A model generated the notes under the pieces. It was not told the DNA's origin. It searched no databases and worked only from the letters and a program-made list of their open reading frames with translations. From Alphaproteobacteria bacterium (GTDB taxonomy: Bacteria > Pseudomonadota > Alphaproteobacteria > Sphingomonadales > Sphingomonadaceae), in contig JAHJWA010000183.1 in the NCBI GenBank assembly GCA_018828205.1, positions 1-20,173 of the forward strand: a stretch of DNA of 20,173 nucleotides, written 5' to 3'. A program made the translations under genes and the position numbers. This document shows, one piece after another, positions 16,840 through 20,173 of this stretch (position 1 is the stretch's first letter; every line of letters begins with the position of its first letter).

Positions 16840-17627
16840 GATTCAACCTTTCCCGCCGAAACGGGGGTCGTTTCGACGCGTGCTTCGCGTAGGGGCCTTA
16901 CCGGGCCGGTGTTGACCAGCTTGGCCATGTTCTCGCCCGAGCGCAGCACGATTTCGCGCGGCACGCCGTCGAGCACGATCACATCCTCGCGGACCGTGAA
17001 GTTCACCGGGCCCTCGTCGCCCTTGGCATTGGTCGTGAGGATGGCGGGAACGGGTCGTCCCTCGGGCCAGGTCAGAAACACCGCCTCGCCATCGTCGAAG
17101 GTTCGCACCGGCAGCAGCGCGACATCCCCCGAGCCGGCCCAGGCGAAATTGAGCTCGGCGGGGTCGAGGACCGCGAGCGGATCCGTGCTCGCTTCGCGCT
17201 CTGCCGCCGTGGTCGCGTCGGCAAGCTGCGCCGGCTCTTCCTCCGGTTCGTCGGGATAGGTGAAGCTCAGCACGTAGAGCGGTTTCGAATTCGGACTGGC
17301 CACCAGATCGAACAGATAGGTCCGCTTGTTGGTAACGACCGTCATATTGGTCGCGGCGCGCGCTTCGAGCGGCTTCACGAACAGCAGGTTGGCGCGCTTG
17401 TTGGGGGTGATCTGCCAGGCAGTGGAATCGCCGACCGCGACGTTCTCGATCGCTTCGCTGTCGTCGAAGCGGATCGTGGCCTGGACCTTTACCTGCCCGT
17501 CGACGCGCACCACCCGCGATTCATCGTAAGGGATTTCGACCAGCCGGTTGTCCTGAGCGGACACCGGCGCAGCCAGCGGCACTGCAAGCAGGGCGAGCGC
17601 CAGCGCGGTGGCGGTGGGACGGTTCAT
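16836..17627 (-). CDS. virB9: VirB9-type T4SS outer-membrane complex protein
   Basis: This is a 263-residue protein with a signal peptide (ATALALALLAVPLAAPVSAQ, cleavage near 25), then YDESRVVRVDGQVKVQATI and a beta-rich N-domain (AWQITPNKRANLLFVKPLE, NMTVVTNKRTYLFDL). The C-domain contains LNFAWAGSGDVALLPVRTFD and VLDGVPREIVLRSGE. VirB9 forms the outer-membrane core with VirB10. No VirB7 lipoprotein gene accompanies it. Its start overlaps the virB6 stop by four bases, and its stop overlaps the virB10 start. Confidence 0.92.
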   Translation of the reverse strand: MNRPTATALALALLAVPLAAPVSAQDNRLVEIPYDESRVVRVDGQVKVQATIRFDDSEAIENVAVGDSTAWQITPNKRANLLFVKPLEARAATNMTVVTNKRTYLFDLVASPNSKPLYVLSFTYPDEPEEEPAQLADATTAAEREASTDPLAVLDPAELNFAWAGSGDVALLPVRTFDDGEAVFLTWPEGRPVPAILTTNAKGDEGPVNFTVREDVIVLDGVPREIVLRSGENMAKLVNTGPVRPLREARVETTPVSAGKVES

Positions 17628-18805
17628 TTCTTGGACTCCAGAGGACTCGTATTGGCCGGACGGAAGCGGCTTCCCACCCCTTGCGCCCGCGACATCCGGG
17701 CGATGTCCGGCTGCGCCTGACCTGCGCCTGAAGCGGCGTTATAAACTCTGGTCGTGCGGGATTGCGCTGCCTGCGCCGCCCCGCCCGAGTCGTTGGCGGG
17801 CGTGCCGACCGGTTGCGCGGCGATATCGATCCGTCGCGCCTGCGCGAGCACCTGCGAGGTGGCCTGCGCCTGCTCGGTGGCAGGTTGCAGCGCGGCAGTC
17901 GCAGGCGCCGAGGAGGTGTGGATGACGGTGGGCGCATCCTGGCGGTCGCTCTCCGAGCGCGCGAGGCCGAACACCGTCCAGCCACCGACCATGGTGGCCG
18001 CGGTCTTGAGCACCAGCACCATCAGCGCGACGTGAACCGCGCCGATCATGAAGAAGCCCATCGCCGCCTGCGCATCGACCTGCCCGGGGTTGGCGACCAG
18101 AACCGCGAGGATCGGCACCGCCAGTTCGAGCATCACGCTGCCGCCGATCACCGCGAACAGCGGCGCCAGCGCCAGCATGGTCACACCCTTGACCCAGCCG
18201 GCGAACAATCCGCGCGTGCCCTCGAACAGCGCCATCACCACGAACACCGGCCCCAGCGCGACGAGCACCGCCAGTGCGATCCGCGCGGTCACCAGCAGGC
18301 CGACCGTGCCCAGCATGAACAGCATGGCGCCGAGCCACATCATTCCCTCGGGCGAAAAGGCGGAGATGTCCTCGGCCCCGGCGCTCGCCTGCTGCACCGC
18401 GAGGAAGACGACATCGATCTTCTGCGCGAAGGTGGTGGTCGCGGATTCGGTGGTGCCCGTCAGGATGCCGGCAAGCCAGTCGGGGGCACCGATCGCGAGG
18501 TTCCAGACCACGCTCTGATAGGCGACCCAGCTGGTCGCGAAAGTCAGCACCAGCCCCACGGTTATCATCCGCGGAGTGAGCGCGCGCACCCCGATGCTCG
18601 ATCGGCCGGTGAGGAGCTGGATGCCGAAGATCGCGATATAGATCGTGAGCAGGATGGTCAGCACGGTGGCCATCGAACCACCGGGGGCGAACAGCCGCCC
18701 GAACGCCTCGGCGGTGAGATTGCCCGCGGTGCAATCGACCGCGCGCAGCGCCGCCGCCACCCCCGAGCCGACCTCCTCGGCCACCTGCTGGCAATTGACG
18801 CTCAT
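17624..18805 (-). CDS. virB6: VirB6/TrbL-type T4SS inner-membrane protein
   Basis: This 393-residue polytopic protein has membrane segments including TVLTILLTIYIAIFGIQLL, MITVGLVLTFATSWVAY, MLFMLGTVGLLVTARIALAV, MLALAPLFAVIGGSVML and GFFMIGAVHVALMVLVL. The family hallmark ALGPVFVVMALFEGTRGLF with W (GWVKG) is present in the centre. The last 130 residues are a Gln/Ala-rich soluble tail. VirB6 helps form the inner-membrane channel. It overlaps virB4 and virB9 by four bases on each side. Confidence 0.9.
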   Translation of the reverse strand: MSVNCQQVAEEVGSGVAAALRAVDCTAGNLTAEAFGRLFAPGGSMATVLTILLTIYIAIFGIQLLTGRSSIGVRALTPRMITVGLVLTFATSWVAYQSVVWNLAIGAPDWLAGILTGTTESATTTFAQKIDVVFLAVQQASAGAEDISAFSPEGMMWLGAMLFMLGTVGLLVTARIALAVLVALGPVFVVMALFEGTRGLFAGWVKGVTMLALAPLFAVIGGSVMLELAVPILAVLVANPGQVDAQAAMGFFMIGAVHVALMVLVLKTAATMVGGWTVFGLARSESDRQDAPTVIHTSSAPATAALQPATEQAQATSQVLAQARRIDIAAQPVGTPANDSGGAAQAAQSRTTRVYNAASGAGQAQPDIARMSRAQGVGSRFRPANTSPLESKK

Positions 18806-20173
18806 TCGGCGGCCAGTCGTTCGGGGATATCGCCATGGCTGTCGTTGGCGCCGCCGCCAGGCCAGGCCGCGCCGGTGAGCGTGGGGAACCAGTCCGCGGG
18901 ATTGTCGCCCACCGCTTCCCGCAGCAGATCGAGCCGGCGCACCGAGCCTTCGCGGCCGGAGAGCACGGTCAGCACTTCGGGCGCGCCCGAAAGGTCAAGC
19001 CGCACCACAACGCTGGCGTCGGGCTGGCGGATGAGGAAGCAGCGGCTGTGCGCAGGCAGCGTCCGGATCAGCGCCAGCTCGTGCTGGGTCAGTCCGAAAC
19101 CGTCGCAATAGTCCTCGGGACGCGCGCGGCTGTTGGGCATGAAGATCATGGTCGCGGTCTGCTCGACCAAGGCGGTGGAAATGCGGCTTTCCAGCGCATC
19201 GCGCGCGCTCTGGGTGGCGAAGCCGACCAGCGCGTTGCGCTTGCGCAAAGTCTTGAGCCAGTCGCGGATCCGCGCCGCGAAGACCTCGTCGTCGAGCGCC
19301 TTCCAGCCCTCGTCGATCAGGATCATCGTCGGATCGCCATCGAGCCGCTCCTCGATCCGATGGAAGAGATACATCATCGTCGGGGTGCGCAGCTTGGGGT
19401 TCTCGAGCAGCGCGGTCATGTCGAAGCCGACCACCCGCGTCGAGAGGTCGAGCCGGTCCTCGGCATTGTCGAACAGCCAGCCGTTCTCGCCCTCACCGAT
19501 CCATGCCGCGAGCCGATCGGCGAGATCGCCTGGCTGCGGGCGACGGGTACCCGAGAGCAGTTCCTTGAAGTGTCGCAGTCGGCGCAGCGAGCCGTCGTTG
19601 GAATAGGCGGCATCCACCGCAGTGGCGATGGTGGCGGATTCCTCGGGGCCTTCGGCCTTGAGCAGCACGCCCAGCCAATCGCGCAGGAAAGCGCGGTTCG
19701 TCGCATTGTCGGCCAATGCCATCGGGTTGAAACCGGTCGGTTCGCCTGCACTGATCTTGTCGTAGCGCCCGCCGATCCCGCGGATGAACAACTCGGCGCC
19801 ACGATCCTTGTCGAACAACACGGTGCGCGGCTTGAACTTCTGCGCCTGCGCGGCGAGAAAGTTCATCACCACGGTCTTGCCCGAACCCGAGGGGCCGATG
19901 ACCGAGAAATTGCCCAGATCGCCGTGGTGGAAATTGAAGAAGAAGGGCGTCGCGCTGGTCGTCTGGAGCAGCGTCACCGCCTCGCCCCAGTGGTTGCCCT
20001 CGGCCTTGCCGAGCGCGAAGCCGTGGAACGAGCCGAAGCTCGCCATATTGGCGCTCGAGATCAGCGCGCGGCGCACCAGATAGCCCTCGTTGCCGGGGAA
20101 CTGGCCCCAGAAGGCAGGCTCGAGATTGGAGTCTTAGCGCACCGCGATCGCGTCCGTATCGGCGAGCGCCGCG
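18802..20173 (-). pseudogene. virB4: VirB4-type T4SS ATPase, 3' part, interrupted by an in-frame stop
   Basis: The visible part is the C-terminal ATPase half: Walker A IGPSGSGKTVVMNF, Walker B PTMILIDEGWKALDD, FATQSARDAL and IFMPNSRARPEDYC. VirB4 powers pilus and channel assembly and is normally about 800 residues; the N-terminal half is beyond the window. The reading frame is open from the right edge and family-like (TDAIAVR), then meets TAA at 20134-20136. It continues at once as DSNLEPAFWGQFPGNEGYLV, a well-conserved VirB4 stretch in which a Glu normally stands at the stop position. One G-to-T change (GAA to TAA) explains it. A restart at a downstream ATG (20076) would leave only the ATPase half. 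Either the gene is broken or the base is an error. Confidence 0.85.

Noticed and set aside
17762..19111. 449-codon plus-strand frame opposite virB6 and virB4
   Set aside because: Its His/Arg/Gly-rich composition is that of an antisense shadow; the minus-strand genes are certain.

Overview
The window reads as a chromosomal segment of an alphaproteobacterium, most likely a sphingomonad (Erythrobacter/Novosphingobium-like). This rests on the high GC, the large TonB-dependent receptor, the VirB-type operon and the general protein style. It splits into two parts. Positions 1 to about 10,640 are an accessory region with lower GC, unfamiliar proteins and defence-type genes. From the tRNA-Arg(UCU) gene at 10,644-10,720 onward the DNA looks like host backbone with higher GC. 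The tRNA is on the minus strand with its 3' end facing the accessory part, the usual layout of an island integrated at a tRNA 3' end. No integrase and no second attachment site lie in the window.

Accessory region, left to right. (1) A plus-strand operon: the tail of an unknown gene, a DEDDh 3'-5' exonuclease, a conserved phage/plasmid-type hypothetical, and two overlapping unknown genes, the second possibly a degenerate exonuclease fold. (2) A minus-strand, three-gene, translationally coupled operon (6579 to 3792): an 85-residue HicA-like protein, an HTH protein, and a 618-residue ATPase with a ParA-like KGGVGRT domain plus a helical-repeat C-terminus, closed by a strong terminator at 3605-3630. 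(3) A control region with two near-identical 16-bp palindromes, each containing TTGACA. (4) A divergent plus-strand CBASS operon: a Cap15-type two-TM plus beta-barrel effector, a CD-NTase, and a DUF2235 hydrolase fused to a LysM domain. (5) A tail with a decayed copy of the third gene of the first operon, then about 390 bp without genes ending in an array of four GTGCA motifs beside the tRNA.

Backbone region. A queuosine-precursor transporter (YhhQ family) is followed on the minus strand by a TonB-dependent receptor split by one frameshift, then by a virB4-virB6-virB9-virB10-virB11 operon transcribed right to left with 4-nt overlaps at three of its four junctions. The virB4 part in the window carries an in-frame TAA inside a conserved stretch. 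Both lesions may be true decay or sequence errors.

The best candidate for something undescribed is the pairing in (2) to (4). A ParA-TPR/HTH/HicA-like operon faces a Cap15 CBASS operon across a shared two-operator control region, and the CBASS operon appears to carry a second membrane/envelope-directed enzyme. Function is inferred; no experiment or database search was available.
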